Shown in pieces: positions 11,521 to 22,924 of a stretch of DNA of 64,000 nucleotides. The position numbers and the translations under genes were made by a program. The DNA is from Lycium barbarum (lineage: Eukaryota > Streptophyta > Magnoliopsida > Solanales > Solanaceae). Where the stretch lies: positions 124,871,657 through 124,935,656 of the forward strand of contig NC_083345.1 of the NCBI RefSeq assembly GCF_019175385.1, given 5' to 3'. Numbering within the stretch: position 1 is the stretch's first letter; every line of letters begins with the position of its first letter. The notes beneath the pieces were generated by a model. It had not been told where the DNA came from. It worked only from the letters and a program-made list of their open reading frames with translations, and did not search any database.

Positions 11521-11551
<31 letters not shown>
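11521..11551. repeat. (AT)n microsatellite at the NUPT junction
   Basis: About 31 bp of alternating AT immediately after the atpB fragment and before the next foreign-looking segment. Confidence 0.95.
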
Positions 11552-11555
<4 letters not shown>

Positions 11556-12178
11556 TCCAAATCTACTGAATCATTCATGTTATGATCGTCTACATCCTGG
11601 GTCTTCCCGTTCCGTCATCTGGCTTATGTTCTTCATGTAGCATTCAGACCGAATGACTCTATGAAATTACGTTGATACTTCCACATATTGAATTTTTTTC
11701 GAAATATTGGATATTTTGATAGCAAAGGAGTTCTTTCGTCTTAATTAATTGTTTCCGATTCACCGGATCTTACCTCTTTTGAAAGGCGTCAATAAAAAGT
11801 AAAAATATGGACTAACTTAAACTAATTTAAAACTTAAATCGAATTTTCTATTCTTACTTATTCCGAGTCTTTGCTAAATACTTCAACTATTGAAATCAAG
11901 AAGTTACAATGGGTCAAATGATATGAAAGGGAATAATTACTGGTCTCCTTTGAAATAGGCCCATTTTTCCCCAGGTTTTACCAGTAAATTGAACGGGGAT
12001 TCCGATTTTTCATTTCCTGAAGTAAAAATGGGGTTCTTATCTTTAAACCTCTCGAGGTATTTTATTGCATGTAAATGAAATGTGGAACCATAAATAGAAA
12101 TCGAGTATTTTTTGGATTCTTTATTTTATTTTTTATTAAGTTCAACTAATTTCATTTCTTCATTTCTACAGAACAGCC
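11552..12178. other. Probable organellar spacer DNA, unplaced
   Basis: No repeat or long frame. The texture (CTCTATGAAATTACGTTGAT, TTCACCGGATCTTACCTC, GGGGATTCCGATTTTTCA) resembles plastid intergenic DNA, and it lies directly beside the atpB fragment within the same interruption of the polypurine array. I cannot place it on a plastid map. Confidence 0.4.
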
Positions 12179-12179
12179 A

Positions 12180-12560
12180 ATTAGCAAATAAAAAATATCA
12201 AAACTTTTTTTGAAAAAAAAATTAGGGGGTGGGGGTTTGTGGGGCAGGGGTAGTGGTGGGAGGAGGAGGGGAGGGGCTAGTGAAAAAATAAATAAAAAAT
12301 ATCAAAACTTTTTTTAAAAAAAAAAATTGGGGGGGGGGGGGGGTGGAGGGCGGGGGGACAGGGTTGGGAGGAGGAGGGGGGCTAGTGAAAAAGTAAAAAA
12401 AAAAAATCAAAACTTAAAAAAAAAAATTGGGGGGGGGGGGGGGGGAGGGGGTGGTAGGAGGAGAGGGGGTTGGTGAAAAAGCAAATAAAAAATATCAAAA
12501 AAAAAATTGAGGGCGGGGGGGTGTGGGGCGGTGGGGAGGGGGGAGGAGGAGAAGGGGGCT
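12180..12560. repeat. Polypurine array, right arm, second part
   Basis: Units AAAAATATCAAAACTTTTTT followed by GGGGGTGGGG-type and GGAGGAGGGG blocks ending GGGCTAGTG, period about 75-85 bp. The shared GCAAATAAAAAA motif before (11158) and after (12185) the plastid insert supports one original array. Confidence 0.85.
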
Positions 12561-12810
12561 AGTGGGTTTTTTGGATTAAATTGGGATTTTTTTGTATTTT
12601 GTAAAAGATTAAGAAGTTTGAAAAATTGCATTTTGGACCTCAATCTTCTTAATACCAACTTTAATTGGGTTTTGCTTTTAAGTGGTCTCCATGAGTCACC
12701 TATGATAATTTCAAAACTAAAATGTCACCAATAGCTAATTCTTCAAAGAAACTTGTCTTGTCTTGGTGTTAGTAAAGAGCCTGTTTGGATGCACTTATAA
12801 GTTATAAATT

Positions 12811-13010
12811 TAAGAGCCTGTTTGGATTGGCTTATTTTAGGTGTTTTTAAGCACTTTCATAATGTTTAGGTAAAATAAGAAAAGTATTTTTCAGTACTTA
12901 TTTGTAAGCCAAAACAACAAAAATAAGTCAAAAGTCATAAGCTAGAATTCCTAACTTATGGCTTTTGGCTTATAAGACAAAAGCAATAAGTCCATCCAAA
13001 CGGGCTCTTA
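12811..13010. mobile_element. MITE with TAAGAGCCTGTTTGGAT ends
   Basis: 200 bp; left TAAGAGCCTGTTTGGATTGG, right inverse ATCCAAACGGGCTCTTA. Interior rich in CTTATAAG-like words. An abortive copy of the left end lies at 12775-12790. Related elements: 44377-44655 and 50637-50707. Confidence 0.75.
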
Positions 13011-13387
13011 ACTTATTGACAACCAGATGACTCAAGAAGCTTAAAAGATATTTTTTAGCCTTTTTAAAATAATTCTATTTTTAGTATTTTTTTCAATTAA
13101 TTTCAGGTATATAAATTGTATAATTGTTGTATAGACAAAATCTATCATATGTATATAAATTGTATCATTATTGTATAGAATACGTATTCCTACAGTATGC
13201 GTTTAGAAAATGTGACATTGTTGTGTAATTTATTTTTAATAAATGTATAATCAACGTATAATTACTAATTATATACATATTTTTAGATATTTCTTGAACG
13301 CTCAATCAATGTATACTTACTAATTAAACACACATTATACATGCTTTGGGATATTTTTTGAAGGCTCAATATGAATTTTTTCATCGA

Positions 13388-13461
13388 CCTTTAGTGGCAA
13401 CTTTTTGATCTTTCATGGCGACTTTAGTCGCCTCAAAAAGTCTAATCTTTTTGTAGTGAAC
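13388..13461. mobile_element. Possible CACTA-type terminus
   Basis: Repeats of CCTTTAGTGGCGACT/TTTAGTCGCC end in CTTTTTGTAGTG, the inverse of CACTACAAAAA used by CACTA elements. The partner 5' end is not visible, so this is a fragment at best. Confidence 0.3.
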
Positions 13462-13717
13462 CTTTAGTGGCGACTTCTTGATCATAAAGTAAACACAAAA
13501 AAGTCTTGATTTTTTTTTTTTTGGTAGTCAGTAGGTTGATGGGCTAGCGCCTGGGAATGTTTGGGCTGAAAGGTCAACTCGTGGTATTAAGTCCAAACAT
13601 GGGCCAAACAAATTCCTAATGACTAGGTAGTGTCATTTCCCGAAAATTTATGGATCGTTTGGTCGGCGAGATAAAGTTGAAAATCTTAGAATATTTCATG
13701 CGATTATTTTATTGACA

Positions 13718-14008
13718 TAATATATAAACAAGCTCTCAAATTTGGCATCAACCGGCAAGTATGCTCTCTAATTTTTGGTGTGCATAAGTAGACACCTCAA
13801 CTTGTATAAAGTTGAACACATGAACACAAATGCTGACGTGGCAAATGAATATTGGAAGTATCAAGATGATCATTTCACAAGTTGGAGTGTTCAAGTGACA
13901 AAATGGATACAAGTTGAGGTGCCTACTTGTACACACCTAAAGTTGGAGGACATACTTGCCAGCTGAGACCAAGTTTGAGAGCTTCTATACGTATTATTCC
14001 TTATTTTA
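13718..14008. mobile_element. Foldback MITE with about 95-bp inverted arms
   Basis: The left arm contains AAGCTCTCAAATTTGG, GGCAAGTATG and GACACCTCAACTTGTAT; the right arm carries the inverses (ATACAAGTTGAGGTGCC, CATACTTGCC, CCAAGTTTGAGAGCTT). Short frames on both strands are by-products of the palindrome. Confidence 0.8.
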
Positions 14009-15540
14009 TTCTGTGTTTGCTAATGGGTATTATTTAGTCCCACAATTATTTTATTCCACTATTCTTATACTCCTATAATATTAAGCTAGGCATACACAAG
14101 GTGATGTGACACATCTCTTGATCACCATTTCTATTTATTTTTTGGCATCTCTTTTATTTTTCTTCACCTATGTACTATTAAAAAAATGTTAAAAAGACAC
14201 CTCTTAAAGTAATTCTTACGCTACGTTACTCACATTTGCAATTACTCAATATTAAAATCATTTATTTTGTTCCACTATCTTCAGTAGCCTTTAAGACCAT
14301 CACTATCATTTGAAGTTGAGGCAAATATTAAGACATACGCTTTTCATTGTATTAAATTATTTTGCTATTATGGTCGAGAACATAAAGAGGAAGAGTTGGC
14401 AAGTTATGGAACATTTTTCAATTGAAAATCTAGTCAATGCTTTAGTGTAGTTAAACATCAAGAGGATTTTTACGATACATTGATTCAAATGGTAGCTTTA
14501 GTCATTACGTGAGTAGCATTACTTCAATAATGTCCTAATTTTTCCTTTTGTTTGGTAATCACCAGGTGATATTTTATTACCTTTCTTAATTTTTTTTCCT
14601 TCTTGTTGGGGTTGTAACTTTTTGGAATTTCAGTTTTTCAATCTAGATGGTGCTTTCAATTAAAGGTTCGAGTCTAATAACCACATGTTATATCCTTACG
14701 GTTGATGATCAAATGTAGAGCAGCTCGTTACACAAAGTATTGTGTTAGTGGGGTCCGGAAAAAGGCATCTCATGTAAAATTTCTCATTCCCGTTCTATGT
14801 AATGCCTTTATAAATGTGGCAACCGGTTTGGCCTTACCGGTTTTAACCGGTAACCGGACCGGTTAAACCGGAACCGGAACCGGTAGAACCGGTTAACCGG
14901 TTCCGTTTAACCGTGTAATGGTTTACCGGTCCGGTTCCAATATTTTGGAAACCGGAACCGGTTAAACCGGTAAAATCGGAACCGGACCGGTTAAACCGGT
15001 TTAACCGGTAAAAATTTAAAAAAAAAAAAAACGAAAGAGTCGTTGGGCTTAATGGACCGTTGGCAACGGTCCATTTGCAAAAATGGCCGTTGCCAAACGG
15101 TCAGTTTTTTAATTTTTGGCCTCCATTTTTTTTTTTTTTAACACTTTAACCCATCCCCACCCCTATATAAACCCTTCTTTATTTTCATTTTGATGCACAT
15201 CAATTCACTCTTCTTCATCTTTCTCTCAAATCGCAATCTCTCAATTATAGTTACTTTGCAATAATTAGCCACAAAGTCTTATTATAGTTTCAACTTTCAA
15301 TTATTAATTTTGCAATTATAATATTGTTGGTGGAGTTGGTGATTTTGCAATAATCCGAAGTAGCTTTGGTGGATTTGCAATTCTAGCTGCCTTCACTTTG
15401 TTGGAAATTAATCCGGCAATTTGGTACCTTCGTTCCAACTCTATCTTTATTTTTCGCAATTTAATTCTAGCAATTTAATTTGTTGTAATTTATTTTCTTG
15501 TGATTTATTTGATTGTGATTTAAATTAATTCTATTTAATA

Positions 15541-17813
15541 ATGTCAAAGAGATTAAGACGTGGTGCCGGTAGTAGTAATCGTATTGTTAGGGGTGCGCTT
15601 AATGAGGAAACATTTGTGGAAGAAACACCTAATTTAGGTATTGATGTTGGTGGAAATAATCCACTTTTAGGTCATGAGGCAATGCAACAACATTTTACCG
15701 ACACTTTTAATGAAGACTTAGATGATGATGATGATGAAACACAACCCCCCGAAAATCCCATAGGAGATACATGTCCTGCACAATCACATACACAAGACAA
15801 ACCGCCTAGAACTCGTAAGCCAACAGCTAAAGTTTGGAAATTTATGACTACGAATAGGGAAAACCAAACAGCTACGTGTACCCTATGTGGACAAGTATTT
15901 AGTTTTAAGCAAGGAACTGGTAAGGATGGTGGAACGGGTACACTAAATGGTCATATGAGAACCAAACATATGGATATTTGGGGAGAACAAACGGGTTCAA
16001 ATGTGGGGGGGGGGATTCAAATGACGATAGACCCACGAACCGGTAGAAATTTTAAGTATGACAAGAAAAAAGAACGCGTAGAAATAGCTAAAATGGTAGC
16101 TTATGATTGTTTACCATTTTCCTTTCCCTCGGGTTTGAGATTTGTTACTTACATTCAACGTTGTTTTAACCCGTTATTTGAGGGTATTCCTAGAAGTACT
16201 TGTAGAGCCGATGTTTTAGATTTGTTTAAAAAATATAGATTTTATTTACGCCATGTATTTAATTCTTTAAATTGTAATGTTTGTCTTACCGCTGATTTGG
16301 GTCTTAGTATTAACCATTTAGATTTTTTTGCTATTACATGTCATTGGGTTAATGACAACTGGGTTATGCAAAAAAGAATTATAGCTTTTTTATATGACGA
16401 AGGAAAAGGTCATCACGATGGAAATTTTTTAGCCGATTCAATGTCTACTATAATGAGATTTTTTAACATTTATAGAAAAACACTTTGTATTGCTTTAGAT
16501 AATGCTTCTAATAATACAAAGGCAATTGGTCTTTTAAAAAGAGAAATAAACCCTCCTCTAAGAAATATTTTTCATGTAAGATGTAGTTGTCACATTTTAA
16601 ATTTAATTGTTAAAGATGGTCTTGTGCATTTTGATGATTCTGTTCAAAAAGTTAGAAATGCTGTTGCGTTTCTTTTTTGTAATGCTAATAGGGGAAGAAT
16701 TAAAGATTTTAAGAATGCTTGTGTGGAAAATAACCTTAGACCTAGGAAAATTCAAGTAGAAATTGAGACTAGGTGGAACTACACTTACATTATGCTACAA
16801 CAAGCATATGAGTATAGGATTCCCATACAACAAGTTCACAACAAATATAATACTGATAGTGAGAATTGGTTAACTTTTAGGCATTGGGAAGATGTTAAAG
16901 AATGTATTGAACTCTTAGAAAATTTTTATAATGCAACTTTTGCTTTTTCTAGACAATTTTATCCCACGGTAACCGGAATTTTAGCCTACTTAGCGGAAAT
17001 AGCTAGAGTTTTACAAGAGTATAAATATAAACCCGATTATCAAGTGGCTATTTTTGAAATGATAATCAAATTTAAGAAGTATTTTTTCCCATCCCAACTT
17101 TATTTATATTGAGTTCCCTTTTAAATCCTTGTTTAAAAGTGTCTTATACTAAAAATTTGGTTAGTCAAATTTATACATTTTTAGAAATTGAAGAGGGAGT
17201 TCAACCATCTTTAGCTGAAGCCGATCTCGCTATTGATGATAAGTTTAGAAGAGTTTTTACTCATTATTCTAGTTTGGAAGAACGTGCTACACTCGTTGCT
17301 CCACGCCCTACTACTTCTCAGAGTAGCAAAAAGGGCTTGTCGGGTTTAAAAGTTTTACATTCACAGCCAACTTCTTCTTCTACTGTAAACTTTGATGAAT
17401 TTAACTTTTATTTGATGCAGCCAAATGTGGATATCAGCCAACTGGATGAGGTGGACGTCTTAGCATGGTGGAAGAATTACAAGGCAAACTATCCGGTACT
17501 TTCAAGAATGGCTCGAGATATCCTTACGGTTCAAGTATCAACCGTGGCTTCGGAGAGCGCATTTAGCCACGGAAGACAGCAAATTGGAGACCATAGACAT
17601 TCATTATCCAGCTTTAGCTTGCAAGTACTAGTGTGCATTCGAGATTGGATTAGATCGGAGCGATGCAACCAAAACTCAAAGGCGGAGCAAGGCGAAGAGG
17701 AAGAAATTGAAGATTTGATAGCTAGTGGACCGGACCAAATGGAAGACTTTGAAGATATTTCCATGAACGAATATGATGTGGGGGGAATTAACGAAATGGT
17801 TCAAAATTGGTGA
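15541..17813 (+). pseudogene. hAT transposase (BED finger and C-terminal dimerization domain), frameshifted
   Basis: The first frame (15541-17112, 523 codons) has an acidic N terminus and a BED zinc finger at residues about 97-147 (C113, C116, H138, H143). The RNase H-like core includes CLTADLGLSINHLDFF, ALDNASNN and HVRCSCHILNLIV. At about 17090, in a T/C homopolymer (TATTTTTTCCC), the reading frame shifts by one base and meets TGA at 17110. The downstream frame continues to 17813 with LLNPCLKVSY, a serine-rich linker and the hAT dimerization region (DVLAWWKNY, YPVLSRMARDILTVQVST, SESAFS). Family members have a Trp soon after the first Asp; here that stretch is LGL, another sign of decay. 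Upstream TATA and intact ends suggest recent activity. Confidence 0.88.
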
Positions 17814-17959
17814 TTTTATTATTGTACTATTTTTGTATAACTCATGTATTATTTGCAAGTTAAAAAAAATACAACTTGCAAATAAATGTTATCAAAGAAT
17901 GAATAAAATATATGGCTCATTGAGCTTTCTTCTATTTACTTGTGTTCATATTTTTACTT

Positions 17960-18480
17960 TTATTAAGTTATGAATATACCTAAAATATATTAAGAATATA
18001 CTTATAAGTATATTAAGTTATATAGTATACTTAAACATATATAAGTATATATAGTATATAAAGAAAAAATAGTATATAAGTATATATAGTATATATAGTA
18101 TTAAGTTATACACATATATAAGTATATATAGTATATATATTAAGTATATATAGTATATATAGTAGATATGTATATATAGTACATATATTAAGTTATACCT
18201 ATATATAGTAGATATGTATATATAGTACATATATTAAGTTATACCTATATATAAGTATATATAGTATATAGTACATATATATACATATATATAGTATATA
18301 TATTAAGTTATACATATATTTAGTATATATATTAAGTTATATAGAGTAATATATATTAAGTTGTACATATATTTAGTATATATATTAAGTTATATAGAGT
18401 AATATATATTAAGTTGTACATATATTATATTAAGTTATACATATATATAAGTATATGTAAGTTATACATATATATGTATA
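17960..18480. repeat. AT-rich minisatellite in the 3' part of the hAT element
   Basis: About 520 bp of variants of TATATAGTATATAT, ATTAAGTTATACATATAT and AAGTATATATAG. Tyrosine/isoleucine-rich frames on either strand come from this composition. Confidence 0.9.
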
Positions 18481-19165
18481 CGAAAAGCACTATTCTGTAT
18501 TGCTGACTTGCTGTTAGGCTGTTAGTCAGTAAATATTTAAACTTTAATTATAAAGTTGTATAACATATGAAAATATAGCTACAATATACAAATAAATACT
18601 ATAATATATATATAATACAAAAAATAAAAAATAAAAAATTAAGCAATCCAAACCGGACCGGTTCCGGTTTGGACTTTAAAACCGGTAAACCGGAACCGGT
18701 TAGGCGGTTCCGGTTTTGGAACCGGAACCGGTTAGGCGGTTCCGGTTTTGGAACCGGAACCGGTTAGGCGGTTCCGGTTTTGGAACCGGAACCGGCCGGT
18801 TTCCTAACCGGTTCCGGTTGGAACCGGTTAACATGCATATGCCTTTATATGGTTAATTATCACGAAAACACATCACACTTGTTTAGTGAATGCAATTTGT
18901 CTTTATATTCAGCTTTATTCTCTCCCTCCCTCTCTCTCTCTTGGTTTGTTTGTTTGTTTTTTTTTTTTTTTTTTTTTTTGTTTCTTCATTGCCAAAGAAC
19001 TAAACTAAGATTTCAATGATGATTTGAAGGGTACTGAAAGTTATTGGAATAACAATAGCCCGACGATTTGCAATTAAGATTATCGATGATGTAATTTCAG
19101 TCATAATTTTTTATGATAATTAACGAGTCCAAAATGCTATGTTCTTATAAATGATGATAAAATTA

Positions 19166-19400
19166 CACTTTTAGTTATGGGAAAAGGTCAAAAATACCCC
19201 TCTACTTTGAAAAAAAGGCTAAAAATATCATCCGAACTTATTTTGGATAAAAAATACCCTCTTATCCTTAAAGTTTTCAAATATACCCCTGTCTTGGCGG
19301 AAATTATCCCCCCAAATAACCCGAAATCCTTTTTTAAACCCGCTCAATCATTTAAACCCGACCCAACTAAATAATAACTCATAAGATCCCCTTATTCATG
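19166..19400. other. Unassigned repeat-like segment
   Basis: Contains GGTCAAAAATACCCCTCTAC, AAAAATACCCTCTTATCC and AAATATACCCCTGTC, short motifs I associate with dispersed Solanaceae repeats. No ends or coding frame identified. Confidence 0.3.
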
Positions 19401-19429
19401 CTGGTGGGGGGTGGATGAAATGAAGGTCG

Positions 19430-20203
19430 CTTTCGAAGTCTTGTGTGATAAGAAGGTGTCACCAAAACTTAAAGGCAAGTTCTACAGAGTGATGGTTAGA
19501 CCAATTATCTTGTATGAGGTGGAGTGATGGCCAATCAAGAACTCTCACGTTCAGAAGATGAAAGTACAAAAATGAGGATGTTGCAATAGATGTGTGGGCA
19601 TAATAAGAGAGATAGGATTAGAAATGAAGATATCCGGGACAAGGTTGGAGTGGCCTTGATGAAGGACAAGATGCGGGAAGCGAGGTTGAGATGGTTTAGA
19701 CATGTGAAGAGGAGATGTGTGGACGCCTTAGTGCGGAGGTGTGAAAGGTTAGCTTTGGATGCTTCAAGAAAGGTAGATGTAAGGCAAAGAAGTATTGGGG
19801 AAAGGTGATTAGACAAGACATGACGCAGTTGCAGCTTACCGAGGATATGACCTTAGATAGAAGGTAGTTGAGGACACGGATTAAGATAAAAGGTTAGTAG
19901 GTAATAGAGCATTAGTCTCGCTTATCCTTCCTTACTAGTAGTTGTAGTATTTCTCCTGTAGTTTCTTGTCTTTTGTTTTCTGTTATTTGTTTGGTTGTTT
20001 CTTGTTCTTCGTTTAGGATACTGTTTTGTTTTAGCTGTTGCTCTTCTTCCTATGTGACCTGCTTTATTATTATTTTTTTCTGAACCGAGGGTCTATCAAA
20101 AATAGCCGCTTCTCCCAAGATAAGGGTAAGATCTGCGTAGACTCTACCCTTCTCAGATCCCACTTGTGGATTTCACTGGATATGCTAGTGGTGTTGTTGT
20201 AGA
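19430..20203 (+). pseudogene. 3' end of an RTE-clade LINE
   Basis: Translation gives [20 protein letters not shown] and [20 protein letters not shown], then [20 protein letters not shown] and [13 protein letters not shown]: the C-terminal end of the RTE-type reverse transcriptase polyprotein. It has several in-frame stops. The tail GGTAAGATCTGCGTAGACTC ... GATTTCACTGGATATG ... GTTGTTGTAG near 20125-20203 is the 3' UTR also borrowed by TS SINEs. 5' truncated. Confidence 0.85.
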
Positions 20204-21400
20204 TAAAAGACTAATAAGAAATTTATGACATTTAGAAATATATCCTTAAAAGTTATCAGATGAAATATTTATTCGCAAATTGTTAACGAGGTCTAAACTA
20301 ATAGTTGGATCTTGTGCTTCACTCAAAACAATATTTAAATTTCAACTTGTTTTAGAGCTCGTCCGAATTCCCTCTATCTTAATCCAAAACCACTCCAAAT
20401 CATAAATAATATACTAATTATAACAACTTATAAACATGCTCGAAAAATAAATTAAAACACAACTATTCAAAGTAAAAGGTTGGATTATATACATTTGGAT
20501 ATACAAAATCTTGTTTGTTTGCATTTTGCACCCCCTACCGCTAACGTATGCATTTTTTATTTCGATACTCACCTGTCATAATTTTTTAATAATTTACACC
20601 CCATCCTCTTTATTCACTAACCATAAAAGGGTCTTTTTTTTAATTACTTATGACGATAAAATTGGAAACATACAATGTGAATATTCCTATAATTATTTCA
20701 TGCTCTGTTGGGTGTGTACTCTTCCCTCATCTTCCATATGTTTGTGTGAGTAAAGCCTAACTCCAAAAGAGGAATATCCTTAATAATTTGTGCAAATCAT
20801 GTTTCAGTGAAGCCAAATTAACGGTAACACTAATGGATCACATGGGATTTATTCCAATTACAAAAGTTCAAAAATTCTATTAGCCCTGAAGCAGAAACAA
20901 AATGTATGAATCTTTATATGTTATATCTCATAAGTAAAAGACATACTTACAAAAAACCATGAGTTTTATATACTATAAAAAATCTAGATGACTTACAGAG
21001 GGGAAAAAAGAAAAGAAAAGGAGTAAAACAATGATGGGAAAAACAAGTAAAAGAGTCTTAAAAATTTAATCAACATGATGAATATACATGTTAATTTTGT
21101 TTTTTTCACAAGAGATCTTTATTTGCAGATGTAAATAACACACCAAATATCTTCTATTCAAATGGGAAAAGGCTAAGTTCACCCATTTCCTCCCAGTTTT
21201 AGTTATATTCTCAGCAATCTTCATTCATTAGATTCACAGGAAAACTTGCAGGATTGTAACTAAATTCTCCTAATAAAAGATAAGTATAGAAAATTATAGT
21301 AATCCCATCATGTACAGCCATGAATTAACAAACATCAATACAAGAATGGTAAAGTAATAGTTCAAGTGAGTCATTTAGAGAGAAAATTAAATGTTTAAAA
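20204..21400. other. No recognised gene
   Basis: AT-rich intergenic DNA. I see no frame with family features, no clear repeat unit and no RNA gene. Confidence 0.6.
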
Positions 21401-21484
21401 CAGCCATGTGAAGAACTATTTCGCATTCTCAATGACTAATCCTCAAAGGAGGACATCACACATATATGACATGAATCAATATCA

Positions 21485-21677
21485 TGGGAAGAGCCAAGAA
21501 AGTTAGCAAACTTAAGACAAGGGCGTCAGTATCCTTCTGCTTCGTCACGTTAAAAAATTGACTGAGGCTCCATTGATATCATGAGAAAACGGGGACTCTG
21601 TCAATTTTGAGCATAATGAAGCAGAAGGATCCGAACGCCATAGCTCTTAAAATTGTTAACTTACTTGGCTCTTCCCA
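21485..21677. ncRNA. Candidate small-RNA precursor hairpin 1
   Basis: Arms TGGGAAGAGCCAAG ... ATCCTTCTGCTTCGTCACGT and ATAATGAAGCAGAAGGATCC ... CTTGGCTCTTCCCA pair over about 85 nt with small symmetric mismatches, like a plant MIRNA foldback. No known miRNA recognised; strand undetermined. Confidence 0.35.
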
Positions 21678-21761
21678 AGACATAGATTCCCGAGATACGA
21701 GTCATTCTTAATGACCAACCTTGAAATTAGGACACGAGACATATCATATGAATCAATGTCG

Positions 21762-21952
21762 TAGGAAGAACCAAAAAGTTAGCAAGCTTAAGAGCGAGGG
21801 AGTCGGGATCCTTCTGCTTTCGTCACGTTCAAAATTGACTGAAGCTCCGTTAATATCATGAAAAAATGGACTCTGTCAACTTTGAACATGATGAAGCAGA
21901 AGGATCCCAACACCCTAGCTCTTAAGCTTGCTAACTTACTTAGCTCTTCCCA
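21762..21952. ncRNA. Candidate small-RNA precursor hairpin 2
   Basis: Best-paired copy: GTTAGCAAGCTTAAGAGC pairs perfectly with GCTCTTAAGCTTGCTAAC, and GGGATCCTTCTGCTT with AAGCAGAAGGATCCC. The loop is about CCGTTAATATCATGAAAA. Confidence 0.35.
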
Positions 21953-22084
21953 TGACAGAGATTCCCGTTATATGCATGGTGTCCTCCTTTTGGGTAGGTT
22001 ACTAAGAATGACTTAGTTCACAAGCCATTATAAATGGCTAACCTTGGGAATAGGACCCCACACATATTACATGAATCAACATCT

Positions 22085-22273
22085 CGAGAAGAGTCAAGAA
22101 AGTTAGCAAGCTTAAGAGCAAGGGCGTCAGCATCCTTCTGCTTCGTCACGTTCAAAAATTGACCGAGGCTCCGTTGTATCATGAAAAAACGGGGACTCTG
22201 TCAATTTTGAGCATGATGAAGCAGAAGGATCCGAACGCCCTAGCTCTTAAAATCGTTAACTTGGCTTTTCCCA
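22085..22273. ncRNA. Candidate small-RNA precursor hairpin 3
   Basis: Arms carry CATCCTTCTGCTTCGTCACG and CATGATGAAGCAGAAGGATC, with AAGTTAGCAAGCTTAAGAGC opposite GCTCTTAAAATCGTTAACTT. Mismatches differ from copies 1 and 2. Confidence 0.35.
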
Positions 22274-22572
22274 CGACATAGATTCCCGTTATATGAGTGG
22301 CGTCCTTTTAGGATAGGTTACTGAGAGTGACGTGTCAACTCAGACCATTGTGAAACATGCCTTCCTTGATATGACGGAGCTTGATAAATCATACTTTTTA
22401 CTACTCTAGCTACGCTAGACCCTTCTTCGCCTGTCTGTTCCGATTTCCCCTAAAAAGAACGGGACATATTACCATTCTTTCCGGGCCAGCTACCTCCCAC
22501 AAGCATAGATATCGAGCAACTCTGAGACATATTACCATCCTTGCACTGATGTTTGCACAATCTGCTTTCCAA

Positions 22573-22692
22573 CTATGTTGCTCGGCCTCTTCCAAAATGT
22601 TGCTGGTCCGAGTCTGATCCTCCGAAGGTATTGCATTTTCAGAGGATCTGAGACAGGTACGACAACAGTTTTAGAGAATCCGAGCAATATAG
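22573..22692. mobile_element. hAT-type MITE, GTTGCTCGG family, copy 3
   Basis: 120 bp from CTATGTTGCTCGGCCTC to GAATCCGAGCAATATAG, with an exact 8-bp duplication ctttccaa at 22565-22572 and 22693-22700. Confidence 0.92.
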
Positions 22693-22924
22693 CTTTCCAA
22701 TCAGGCAAAGTTTTTGTACTTCATGGAAATGAGGTTCTGTGGCATCATTTGTGTCATCAATCCATTTCAAAACACTCTTGTACGGAACCTACAGGAAAAG
22801 AGTATTTTATATATCTACTTTGTCTTCTTCAAAATACATCCCATTTACCCTTTGGAAAATTAACCATCAAAGACCCTTTTAGATTAATAAACAGAAAAAG
22901 CAATCAAGGTTCTTTAAATTAAAC

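Larger units (their letters stand above)
14813..18838 (+). mobile_element. Full-length hAT transposon, about 4.0 kb
   Basis: Dense AACCGGTT/CCGGTTCC subterminal repeats occupy 14820-15010 and 18645-18835 and bracket a hAT transposase frame. The direct repeat atgcctttata flanks the element at 14802-14812 and 18839-18849 and contains the 8-bp target duplication; its extra length makes the exact ends uncertain by up to 3 bp. The leader between the left repeats and the ATG (15150-15540) is TATA-containing (CCCCTATATAAACCC near 15160) and CT-rich. Confidence 0.9.
21400..22345. repeat. Three-unit tandem array of long imperfect hairpins
   Basis: Each unit has two arms of up to about 145 nt in inverse orientation around a loop of about 25-30 nt. 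The landmark CCTTCTGCTTCGTCACGTT recurs at 21533, 21810 (one base inserted) and 22134, so spacing is 277 and 324 bp. The outer arms include GGAGGACATCACACATATAT and the inverse-like ATGCATGGTGTCCTCCTTTT. No protein frame. Confidence 0.9.

Noticed and set aside
13748..13966. Small frames with similar peptides on both strands
   Set aside because: They are products of the long inverted arms of a foldback MITE.
18018..18230. Tyrosine-rich small protein
   Set aside because: Translation of the TATATAGTATA minisatellite.
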